DNA of 64,000 bases, from positions 1-64,000 of the forward strand of contig VZTG01001572.1 in NCBI GenBank assembly GCA_013397845.1. The letters are read 5' to 3'. Below, one piece after another: positions 26,916-37,165 of the stretch. The notes beneath the pieces were generated by a model that worked only from the letters and a program-made list of their open reading frames with translations, made no database searches and was not told the origin of the DNA. The stretch comes from Melanocharis versteri (Eukaryota; Chordata; Aves; Passeriformes; Melanocharitidae). Within the stretch, counting starts at the first letter, position 1. Each line of letters starts with the position of its first letter. The position numbers and the translations under genes were made by a program.

Positions 26916-29900
26916 AGAAGGTATGCAATTGATTTACTTGTACTCTCTTAATTATGGACAAATTGCTCTCAGGAGGGCTATATGCAAGAAATCCAATTTC
27001 CTTATGTATCAGTTGGCATTGTTTTTAGTTGAGAAGCTTACTGTTCTAGAACAGTAAACTTCAAACTTTCTGTTTAAAAGTTGCATTGAATTATGTTGGA
27101 AAAGAAGTGGGTAAATAAAGATAGAAATCACAATACAATTTAAATTTACTGTACAATTTACAGTACCAATCTTAAATCTGAACTTTTGGTATTCTATTTT
27201 CTGGGAAATTTTAGGTATGTGATACTTTAACAGGTTTCCCATGTGTTTACATCTGGTAAGAAGATGCAAGTACCTTGGACAATGTAGCATGGAGTTAATC
27301 TTCAAAACTGGATAATACTGAAATAAAAAATACTTAGTATAGCCAAGTGCTAAGCAGTTCTTCCAGTCATTACTCATCACAGGCACAACAGGAACTGTGA
27401 AGTCAGTAGGCTTGCAAAAGGAAGCTCTGGGTAATTTGGTGTATGATTACTTAAAGAGTGAATAATCTGTTTTATTAATAGATCATACCACATGGAAATG
27501 CACAATGCATACAAGTAATGCACCATTTTAAACAAGAGTCACATGGGTAGCTTTCTTTTTCTTGGTATTCTGCTCTTTCTAGGAGTGTCTGTTTTAAATC
27601 CTTTATCCTGGAAGCTCTTTAATAAGTGTCAGGCTTTTCAGCTCATTGCGGTTTCCTCTTTTGCTTCTCTCCACCATAGTGTCAATTTATGATACCACAT
27701 TTAATTTTTGCTGGATCATCATCTATGTGCCTAATCACTGTCTTCTGGCTTTGATACTGAGTGCTGTTTTTAGTGGTAGGTATTGCTGTTTCTGTAGAGA
27801 GCTTTTTGTCTTCAAATAATATTAATCTCTTGAATACTTTAAGGATATCTTGAGGTGTAAAGGAGGTGATATGCGTACAGTGAGATTAAATAGTAAGATT
27901 TTACTATTTCCCTACGTAAGGTATGTCAGCTAAAACTTGGTGGATGTGTTATGACAAAAGGAAAACTTGTAGAGCCATCTTTTTTTTTTTTCCTACAAGG
28001 TGGAAGGAGGTCTCATAGATCAGCAGTATCCACTTGTCTCCAGTTGCAATGAAACAAGAGTCCAGGCTCCTCTGGATCTCTTTCTGTGCATGACCGTGTT
28101 GCTCTGAAAAGCTGATCAGTATGTGCTGTAGGCACATTCTTCTGCAGAGAGAGGACATTCATATAGTCTTGACGATGTTGGTTTTCAGTTGTCCTGACTG
28201 CAGTAGGTTCACTGAAAGGTTTGCTTCAGAAATTCATGTGAGCAGTGTGATTGTGATTACTTAAGAGTTGTCCCCACAGTAAGTTCTTACCATTTTATGT
28301 GATGATAAAACTAAAATTTGGTCTATGGGAGCATGATGTGGTATATTCTATTACTGTACCTGAGGGACTTTTCAGGAGGATGCGAGGGCCTTACTACCAA
28401 GCTGCTATCAGAGCTGCAGTAAGAAGCCTATGGCTTCATCAATCCTAGCTGCTGGAGAGCAGAATGACAGCGTTTGCTGTGTTTTATATGAATGTCTGAA
28501 GTATCAACATCTGTGTCCAGATGGGATATCTCCAAACTGAGAAAGCTAAGGCTTTTGGATGTGAGAACAAAACTTGATTCATGGGTGGCTTCTGAAAAGT
28601 GTGTTAAAATAAAGCTTTATTCTGATGTTGGTTTGATGTAAAGTATGTGGCTTGGAGGCTGGTTAGTTTCTCTGGTATTTTTCCATACTTCCTGTTTGAG
28701 TAATTAGTGTATGTGACACAATCTATATAAATAGAAGAAGGGTCTAAATAAAGGAGCCTAAGACATCTAGAAGCAGAATGTTTAGTTTGTTTTGCCAGCT
28801 ATGTTTTGCTACTCATATAACTACTTAGTGCAATTTTCAAAGATCCTGCAGAAGTATTCCCTTTGCAGTGCAGAAGTGCAGTTACCTTAGAAATATTACA
28901 TTAGTTTTCCTCTTAGACATCATCCTCTTATGAATGAGAATCGATATACAAGGTACAACATAAACTCAAACACACAAATATCAGATGCAGTCCCTGTCCA
29001 GTTCTTTTGGTAGAAGAAATCCTTCTGCTGGAAGTAGTAAACCCCATATATTTTAGTAGTTAATAATAATGAAATTAGGGAAGTGATGCTTTCTGAAATT
29101 GGTAAAATGGGCAATGGTAGAAGCAATGCCAATGTTTGCTAATACATCAGTTCCTTGCAAGCGTCACCACTTCGTGTTTATGAGCAGAATCAATGAAGAA
29201 ATAAAATCATTCTTAATCTTTTAAATCGCTATAGGTGTTAACTGATGTAAGAACATCCATTATTCGGTATAATTCTTGTGAACTTATTCTTCCAGTCAGC
29301 ACTGAGAGGCATTTGTTTAAAGTGTATTATCAGGATGGTAATGACCTGCTGTGTGCTGGTGTTCGTTGTGAGATGAAGCCATTATCTGTCCGTAGTGTAT
29401 TTCTCCAGTGTTTCATAATCACATATTGGATTTTCTTTCCTTACTCTCTCATAGTCAGAGTGAAAATATGTGATCAATCAGAAAATAGCTTCTGTTTCTT
29501 AATTTTGCTTTTTCTTCATCTTCTGCAAACACATAGGGACATTGTGACACTGTCCAGTTTGTTCTGGGTACACTGCCTCAGTTTTCGTGTCACAGGACAT
29601 TAACAGTGATGACATGTTTGAAATGGCATTTGATCAAGTCACCGAGCAGACACCTGAGCAACCTGTATTAGGTCACTTTCCTTTCCTCTCCTTGGCTGTG
29701 AATATTCTTGCTCTTTTCCTGTCTTAAACATCTGCCTCTGTGTGTTAAGAACTGTAGTAGGTAGTGATTAACAGGTAATTCATGCAAATTGTGGTTCATT
29801 AGGCAGTTGAGAGAAGATGGAGTGGAAAAGAGGAGACTAATCAACCCAAGCAGAATAACTGGTACTTGAATTATGGGCTTTGTGTATTTATGGTTGTCCT

Positions 29901-30405
29901 GACCTGTTCTCTTATACTTGAGTAATCAGACATTGTCATTGGGTAACTTCAGCAGACAATCCTTGAACTATCAGTGTGCTCGGTTAAGGATTCTCTGTTA
30001 AAGGGAATCTTTTGCAAATGGAAATATTGATTCATTTTGCCAGAGAAGTTCAGAATACCCTATCTCTGAGGGCCTGAGGGATTCCGGAATAGGACTCCTG
30101 CCAGATGGATGCTGGTTGGTGGATGCTTTAGATGCCAAGAGATCTCAGGAGGCAGAGGGAGAAAATGGATGGTAGCCTCAGTTCAGCCAGACAGTTCTTG
30201 TTAAAGGCTCAGCAGTGAGCCTTCCTCTGCAGCAACTGATTGCTTAGTCTGCTCTGTCAGCATCTTATTTTCTAATGCTGAAGTTCTGAGCTTGGGATTC
30301 TGGGATTGACTTGTACAGGAGCAAGTCCTGGTTTTCTGATTCGCATTTTCTGAAATAATCTCTTGTAGTAATTGTAACAGCCTGAAAAGTCTTTGCAGAA
30401 TTTGA

Positions 30406-30935
30406 GATTGGTTGAGATTGGAAGGAACCTCCCAGAGATCAGCCTCCTGTTTGAGCAGGGCAGCCTAGACCCAGTTGTCCAAAACTATGTCCAGATGGCT
30501 TTTGAATATCTCTAAGGAGGGAGAGTTCACAATGCCCGTGGGAAGCTTCTGCCCGTGTTTCCTGCTGCTTGGAGAGCACCTGTGTTTGGGTTTGTGCCTA
30601 TTGCCTGTGGACACACTCTTGTCACTGGGCACCATGGAAAGAGCCTGGCTCCATCCTCTATGTAGCCTCCCTTCAGGTATTTACACACATTGGTGAGATC
30701 TCCCTGAGCCTTCTTGTCTCCAGGCTGAGCAGTCCCAGCTCTCTCAGCCTTCCCATATCAGAAGAATGCTCCAGTCCCTTGTCTTAGTGGCCTTTTACTG
30801 GATTCTCTCCAGTATGTCCATGCCTCCCTTGTACTGGAAAACACAGCACTGGACCCAACATTCCAAATGTGGCCTCTCCAGTGCCCAGTAGAGAAGATGG
30901 TAGCCACCCTTGACCTGCTGGCAATGCAGCCCGGA
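30406..30935 (-). mobile_element. CR1 LINE fragment (antisense)
   Basis: The reverse complement of a CR1 3' half of about 530 bases. Landmarks on the + strand are 'gattggaaggaacctcccag' near the 3' end, 'agagcctggctccatcctct' (30640), 'ctcagccttcccatatcag' (30744) and 'gtggccttttactggattct'. The octamer tail is lost. It lies about 330 bases left of a sense CR1 copy (31265-32245), so the two form a long imperfect inverted repeat. Confidence 0.88.
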
Positions 30936-31264
30936 ATGCAGTCTTTGTGGTAAGAGCATGCAGGTGGCTTCTGTATGAAATAGGCTGTTTTCTAAGTACA
31001 AGGAACATTCCTTCTTGAAATCAAACACCAGGGTGTTTTTCTTTGAGAAAAGCTATTTAGCTACTTAAGACTACCAGCTTCAAAAAATCCCAATTTGCTT
31101 TTGTAGAAGTGTTTCTAGCCATCTTATTTATTTGCCTGATTTCTGTATCTGAAGCTATAGTGGTTTATTTTAGTATGTTTGATTTTGCTTTTATGTTTTT
31201 AATTCTAAAGCGATACCTGAAGACATTTGCAGATATCCAAAGATCAGGTCTCTGTTTTATTAAT

Positions 31265-32245
31265 GGAGTTAAAGAGTTGTGGTCAGTGGCTCAGTGTCCT
31301 AGTGGAGACCTGTGATGGGTAGTGTCCCTCAGAGGTCTGTACTGGGACCAGTGCTGAGGGGTTGAGTGCACTCTCAGCAAGTTTGCCAATGACATCAGAC
31401 TGTGATGTAGCCAACACCACTGCAGGGAAGGGGTGCCATCCAGAGGGACCTGGCCAGGTTTAGGAGGTGGGCCTGTGCAGACCTCAGAGGTTCAACAAGG
31501 ACAAATGCAAGGACCTGCACCTGGGTCGGGGCAATCTCAAGCAAGTAGGGGCTGGGTGGAAAGTGGATCGAGTAGCCTTGAGGAGGACTCGGGTGTTGCG
31601 TGATGAGATTCTCAGCATGAGCTGGCAATGTGGCCTTTCAGCCCAGAAAGCCAGTCGTACCCTGGGCTGCATCATGGGAAGTGTGGCCAGCAGGTCAAGG
31701 AGCTGATTCTGCTCCTATGGGACCCTCTCTGGAGTGCTGTGCTCAGACCTGGGGTCCCCGGCATAAGGATATCAGACTGTTGGAGCGAGTCCACAGGAGG
31801 CTACCAAGTTGATCAGAGAGGCTGGAGGACTTCTCCTATGAGGACTGGCTGAGGGAGAGGAAGCTGTTCAGCCTGGAGAAGGGAAGGCTTCAGAGAGACC
31901 TTAGAGCACCTTCCATTACGCAGAGGGGGTCAGCAAAAGAGGGGGAGAGGGACCGTCTACAAGGGCATGTAGTGATAGGACAAGAAGGAATGGCTTTAAA
32001 CTGAAAGAGCGGAGGTTTAGATTAGACATGAGAAAGAAATACTTCCCTGTAAGGGTGATGAGGTCCTGGAACCAGAAAAGTTGCCCAGAGAAGTTGCAGA
32101 TGCCTCATCCCCAAAAGTGTTCAAGACCAAGCTGGATGGAGCCCCGACCAGCCTGGTCTAGTGAAAAGTGCCCATGGTAGGGAGGTTAGAACTAGATGAT
32201 CCTTATGGTCCCTTCTAACCCAAACCATTCTGTGCTCCTATGAAT
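31265..32245 (+). mobile_element. CR1 LINE fragment with reverse-transcriptase remnant
   Basis: A sense CR1 copy of about 980 bases, 5' truncated within the reverse-transcriptase domain. It begins near the conserved VPQ..VLGPVL region ('gtccctcagaggtctgtact'). It continues through 'ctcagcaagtttgccaatga', which encodes LSKFAND where the family has LSKFADD, and then through the conserved FNKDKCKDLHLG stretch (31486-31523). It ends with 'cttctaacccaaaccattct' and an octamer-like tail near 32235. Several frameshifts and stops interrupt the frame. The first of the paired catalytic aspartates is replaced by Asn (AAT at 31388-31390). Confidence 0.9.
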
Positions 32246-33132
32246 TGTTCTTCCACAGTTCAGTCCCTTTCTGGTTCCTTTTGATTCTTAAAAATGGAAG
32301 AGCATGATGGGCTGTATGTGGTTGGTTTCATTTTAATTTTTTCAATTCCTTAATGAATGGAAGCTAATGCTGTGCTTGTGCATTTGAAATTGGCTGACTG
32401 GTTTAATCAGCTTGGGCATAAATTTAACTTCTTTTAAGATAATTTTCTTTGCATGTCATGAAAATTGGAAGCTGAGTGGAGAGAGTACTGATCATTCTAA
32501 ATGTGTGACACTTTCAAAGCCTTCACCCATCTCTTGTGGACTTGATGTGTCCTGCAGGCCAAACTCTGCCATTCTTTTGTACACTCAGGATTCCCTTTCG
32601 GTAGCTGGACCTTCTGTTTCCATTCTGAGTACCTGCTAATGGTTGCGTTCTTGTGAACTGGTGCAACTCCTTGCTGTTTTCCTTCTGCCTGCCTCTCTTG
32701 CCTCTATGTAGAACATTGTGTGGTGCCCTGATCTTTTGTATGTGAACTACCATACCTTTCCATGCTTTTCAGTTTGAAGGGTGTGTTCCTTTTTTTCAAA
32801 AAATTTGAACTGGTGATATTTATCTGGCTGTTTTGGACTTAATGCTCTTGTGTTTTTCTGCATCTGCTCAAGACTGGGCAGAGGAAGGCCTTTTCAGCTT
32901 CAGATAGAGAAGAATTTTCTGTATGTCTCTTCCGGGAATTCATCTTGGATGATATTAATTAGAGAGCCTGCTACTTCCAAATTATTTTAATCCTCCTGTT
33001 CTTTTCCAAGGGATTAACTATTCTCTCAAATACAGGATGCTATCACAGCGTCTATCAGAATCTCATTTCCTTTAGGGATCTTTTAAAAGATCATTTTGAG
33101 ATGATCTTTCTTGCTAGGGTATCTTGATTGTG

Positions 33133-33235
33133 AAAAAACCCAGACAAACAAATAACCAAAACCAAATGAAAATCAAAATGCTTCATGCCAGAACTAAGCC
33201 CCAAACTTCCCAAAACAAACAGCAACAAAATGCAG
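33133..33235. repeat. A/C-rich low-complexity tract
   Basis: About 100 bases dominated by A with interspersed C ('acaaacaaataaccaaaacc' and similar). It resembles the tract near 11.0 kb and is non-coding simple sequence. Confidence 0.7.
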
Positions 33236-34766
33236 ATTCTTGGGCATTTATTGTTGTTTTATAGTCTGACATAGTTCAGTATTTCAAATTCTAGGAGGAA
33301 AGGACAGCATGAAAAACAAGTTGGGAGCAGGACCTCTGACTTAATTAGTGTACATAGGGACTTTGGTAGGTGTTACTATTTTTTACCAATATAGTTGTGA
33401 GGATTTATTTTTAATCTTTGCTTCATGCTTTCTGACTAAATATTGGGGGTAGGGATGATTTAATTTCTCTAAGGGAACTAGTAGCTTTACCCTTTAAACA
33501 TCATAGGGCATTTTGGACATTATTTGGCTGCACTAATGAAAGATGCTGTATTATTCATGAAATGTCAATCTTCTTGCTGTTCGAACTAGATAAATATAAT
33601 GAAATGTGATTTCCAGAGATTACATAAATAGAGCTCCAAATCCATAGGAAACATTTCTAGATAGTAAGAGAGCATTTGTGTTCCAGTGGAACACAAAGCT
33701 GTCCAAAATACGGGGTGCAGAAAGTCTACTGACCAACTGCTGATGCAGAAGTCACCATTTAAATGAAACAAGTATACACCTTCTTTTTAGATGAGCTTAG
33801 ACTTTTAGGAAGAGATTGATTCTTCAGGATCTGTTGGTATCAAAATGTTAATTGAAAATTGAAGGCTTTTTTTTGATCTGGAGATGATCAAAAGTATTCT
33901 CAAGTTAATATGGGGGGGGAGTTGTTTGTGGTTTTGGTTTTGTTTTCTCCTTAAAAGCAAAGAAAGTTTCTGTATTTAAGTGTATTACTATGGTTTTGAT
34001 TTTTATACCCTTTGGTAGACTGGGTAGACTGAAGAAACCAGCAGAAGTAAGGAGTAGACTAGAAACAGTATTCCACTTCTCTCTACACTGTCTTCTCTGA
34101 GCTGCTGGAAAGGAGAAAACAATAAGGCTTTTGTCAACAGATTAACACTTCTGGAAGTGCCTTTCTGAAGGAAGAAGCCTTGATCTATTTTCATGCTTGT
34201 CTGTCTTCCTTTTTCTTACCTGTGCTCATCAGGGCATGTCTTGTGAGAATCAATGTGTGGGTGCAGTTCTGCTGCAGAGTCCAAGATCTCTGCTTGAGGA
34301 GGAGGGGCAAAGCTTCCTATGGAATGTAACTCAGGTTCTTAATCCACGATTTCTCTACACCTGTCCCCGAGGTATATGTGCATAATTGGGATTTTTAAAT
34401 TAAAATTTTAGAAATAACTTGCCTTACAATGGATTGCTGTCTATGTAGCTTTTGGCCACAAGCTTTGTATCCCCATTTGGGATGATACTGAATCAAATTA
34501 GAGTTCTGTTACTAGATTTGCATCTTGCTCATTTTTTTTCCCCTTTTATGGAAGTTAAGAAATCCATTATTCTAAGTGTAGTCTTTGGATTTCTGCATTT
34601 CTTCAGAGATTGCTTTCTTGCAGTCCCTACTTTCCCAAAGGAATTAATAAGAAATGCTACATCTGGCTTTTCAAGGAGACAAGCATGTAGAGTAAAGGCA
34701 ATACATACAGAAGGGAAAAAGTGTGGGTGAGAATTTCAGCTCAGTTCAATTTTTGACACTGCTTTC

Positions 34767-34785
34767 TTTTTTTTTTTTTTTTTTT
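34767..34785. repeat. T19 homopolymer
   Basis: Nineteen consecutive T residues, likely length-variable. No element with a matching tail is evident next to it. Confidence 0.9.
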
Positions 34786-35404
34786 ACATTCAATGATGTG
34801 TTCTGTGACTGATTGCAAACAAGTTTAATACACAAAGTATTTGAACAATCTGTAAGTTAGATGATAGAAAAAGATGTTGTAGGTTACCTCTCTCTTACCA
34901 AACAAAGGTTTCTGAATTTACTGGTGCTAAAGGCTCATCCTCACTTGAAAATATTTGTTTGCATTGATCAGAAGATAAGGGAGGTGTAGACTGCCCGCCC
35001 TCACAGCATAGCTGAACTCCTAATCAAACAAAGTTTAACTTACGGAATGTGTTCAAAACCAAGTACATGACTATAATGTGAAATCTTTTCAGCAAATGTA
35101 ACCTTGGTTTGACAAGATTAGAAGCATTTAAAAGAAATTTGAGTAGTACTAGAATGGTATGACACAAAAACAGCTCTTGTGGGTGTGTCTCATTCCTGTA
35201 CTTGAGTTTGTCTTGCCAGGTCATCAGTATCTTGACTGGCTCCCACAGCTGTTTTTCCTGCCTATTGCATCTGATCTCTTAACAGACTTTAAATTATAAG
35301 TAATTTAAATACAGATGTCTCTCCATCTATGTACTGGAAAATTTTTTAGGCAGACTCCTTTTCACTCATTTTGAAAAATATTTCTTTGGTAAACGAAATC
35401 CAAT

Positions 35405-35945
35405 ATAGAATTCTGGAAATGGAGGCAGAAGGGGATTTGGGAGTTTATCTGGACCTCTGCTCAAAGCCAGTTTGAAATCGTTAAAAATAATTTAAAAATT
35501 CTGCATAGTTTCTGGTCTTGTTTGGCAATTTGTACAGGTGCTTGACTCTGCTTGCAGTTAGGTTGCCCTAGAAATTAGCCCAAGTTTAGCCTAAATCATC
35601 TGTAGTTTGAGCCCCTTTCGTCTGTGTAAGGAAGTGTATTCCCTGGCGTTTGCAGGAATCTTCTATTTATATTGACTTCTTGCAGTCCAGTAAAGCCTGA
35701 ACAAGTCTATTTAAATCTCTTCTTAGGTTGTGTTTTCAAGGTCTCTTTCCTTTTTTTGTGTAGCTGCTTTTGGAATTCTTCCAGTTGTTCTATGTCATTT
35801 GGAGATGTGCTTTTCAAAACAGGTTGAGGTATTTGTAATGCTAAGCAGAGTAAAAGGCTTATTCTGTCTATTTAGCAATGCTGTTACTTTCCATGGATCT
35901 TTTCCTGCTCTAATGCTGCCTAATAGTTGGTTTCCATTACAGATT
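35405..35945 (-). mobile_element. Old, diverged CR1/L3-like LINE relic (antisense)
   Basis: Scattered blocks match, in reverse-complement orientation and in the right order, the 3' region of old CR1-type LINEs. They are 'gacctctgctcaaagccag' (35452), 'gtttagcctaaatcatctg' (35584) with 'tttgagccccttt', 'tatttaaatctcttcttagg' (35709) running into 'ttgtgttttcaaggtctctt', and 'ttggaattcttccagttgtt' (35769). Divergence is much higher than in the other CR1 copies in this window, which suggests an old insertion. The match is by eye from memory of the family, and the ends are approximate. Confidence 0.5.
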
Positions 35946-36259
35946 TTTATGGTTGATTATTTACAGCTAGTATTGTGCTTTGCATGTAACTTGACTCAGC
36001 TCCATTTGAGGCTTTTAAACCTTTCCTAATTTTTTTCCAAGGTTTTCTGATCAACTGAGTGTTTACAATTTTTATAATGTAATGTCTGCTTGAGGATTTA
36101 ATTAGTGTACTTACTATTACCAAAATATTTAAATGTTTCCTGTTGTTTTCATAGGTTTGAGTTAGTGGAGTGATATCTGATACATCCTTGTGATTTGATG
36201 GTATTTAATCAATACTTTTTTTTGTACAATTTGGGTTTTGGTTGGTACTCTCCAGCAGC

Positions 36260-36499
36260 CCAAATGTTAGGATTAAGACAGGCTAACTGGCCGTACCCAT
36301 AACTTTAACCATAGCCAGGTACTAATAAAAAAGGGAGAGAAAGAGAGAAATAAAATTGCAGAGAAGCAAGTGATGCATGGTACAATTACATATCACCTGC
36401 TGACCGATGCCCAGCCTGTCCCTGAGCAGCGATGGGTCCCCAGAGCCAGTTGCCCCCAGTTTCTATCCTGAGCATGATGCTCTATGGTACGGAATATCC
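36260..36499 (-). mobile_element. ERV LTR fragment, promoter-to-U5 part, antisense
   Basis: This is the reverse complement of the central and 3' part of the bird LTR type also present at 52557-53085. Shared blocks on the + strand are 'tgctctatggtacggaatat' (36478), 'cctgagcagcgatgggtccc' (36421) and 'cacctgctgaccgatgccca' (36395). It abuts a sense-orientation piece of the same LTR at 36500, so the element is internally rearranged. It is non-coding with no viral gene remnant beside it. The left boundary is uncertain. Confidence 0.7.
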
Positions 36500-36605
36500 C
36501 TTCCTAGTAGCTGGCACAGTGCTGTGCTTTGGATTTAATGAGAATAATGTTGATAACACACTGAAGTTCTAGTTGTTGCTGAGCACTGGGTGAAAGTGTA
36601 GTAAC
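36500..36605 (+). mobile_element. ERV LTR fragment, U3 start, sense
   Basis: This matches the beginning of the LTR at 52557-53085 in sense orientation: 'ttcctagtagctggcacagt' (36501) against 'ttcctagtagctggtgcagt' there, then 'ggatttaatgagaataatgt', 'tgataacacactgaagttct' and 'agttgttgctgagcac'. It directly follows an antisense piece of the same LTR, and the intervening part of the consensus is missing. An inversion with deletion inside one LTR would explain this. Confidence 0.72.
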
Positions 36606-36653
36606 CGCACAATTCAATTATGGTTATTAATGATCTGAAAAAGACACTAATAA

Positions 36654-37165
36654 CCATAGAATCACAGAATGGTTGAGGTTAGAAGGAACCTGTGGAAGCC
36701 ATCTGGTCCAATCCTGCTGCTCAAGCCAGGCCACCCAGAGCGTATTGCCCTGGTCCATGCCCAGACAGCTTTTGAATATCTCAGAGGAGGGAAGACTCCA
36801 CAACCTCTCTGGACAATCTGTGCCAGGGCTCAGTCACTCTAAGTAACAAAATGTTTCCTGCTGTTGACACAGCACCTTCTGTGTTTCAGTTTGTGTCCCT
36901 TGCCTCTGGTCCTGTCACTTAGAACAGCTGTAAAGAGCCTGGCTCCATCCTCTTTATACTCTCCCTTCAGGAATACTCTCCCTTACATGCATTGATGAGG
37001 TCCTGCTGAGCCCCAGCTCTCTCAGCCTTTCCCCACAGGAGAGAAAGTCCAGTCCCTTCATTATCTTTGTGGCCTTTTGGACTCTCTCCACTATGTCCAT
37101 GTTTCCCTCTTGCTGAGGAGGCCAGAACTGCACCTGCTGCTCCAGGTGTGGCCTCGTTAATTCGG
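36654..37165 (-). mobile_element. CR1 LINE fragment (antisense) with octamer tail
   Basis: A well-preserved antisense CR1 3' end of about 510 bases. It starts with the reverse-complemented tail 'catagaatcacagaatggtt' (36656) and continues with 'gaggttagaaggaacctgtg', 'cccagacagcttttgaatat' and 'gagcctggctccatcctctt'. It ends near 'ccaggtgtggcctcgttaat'. It directly follows the rearranged LTR. An internal short duplication ('atactctccctt' twice near 36955-36986) is visible. There is no intact coding frame. Confidence 0.92.

Noticed and set aside
29235..29603. 122-codon + strand open frame
   Set aside because: No domain or family resemblance and no gene context. Consistent with random open sequence.
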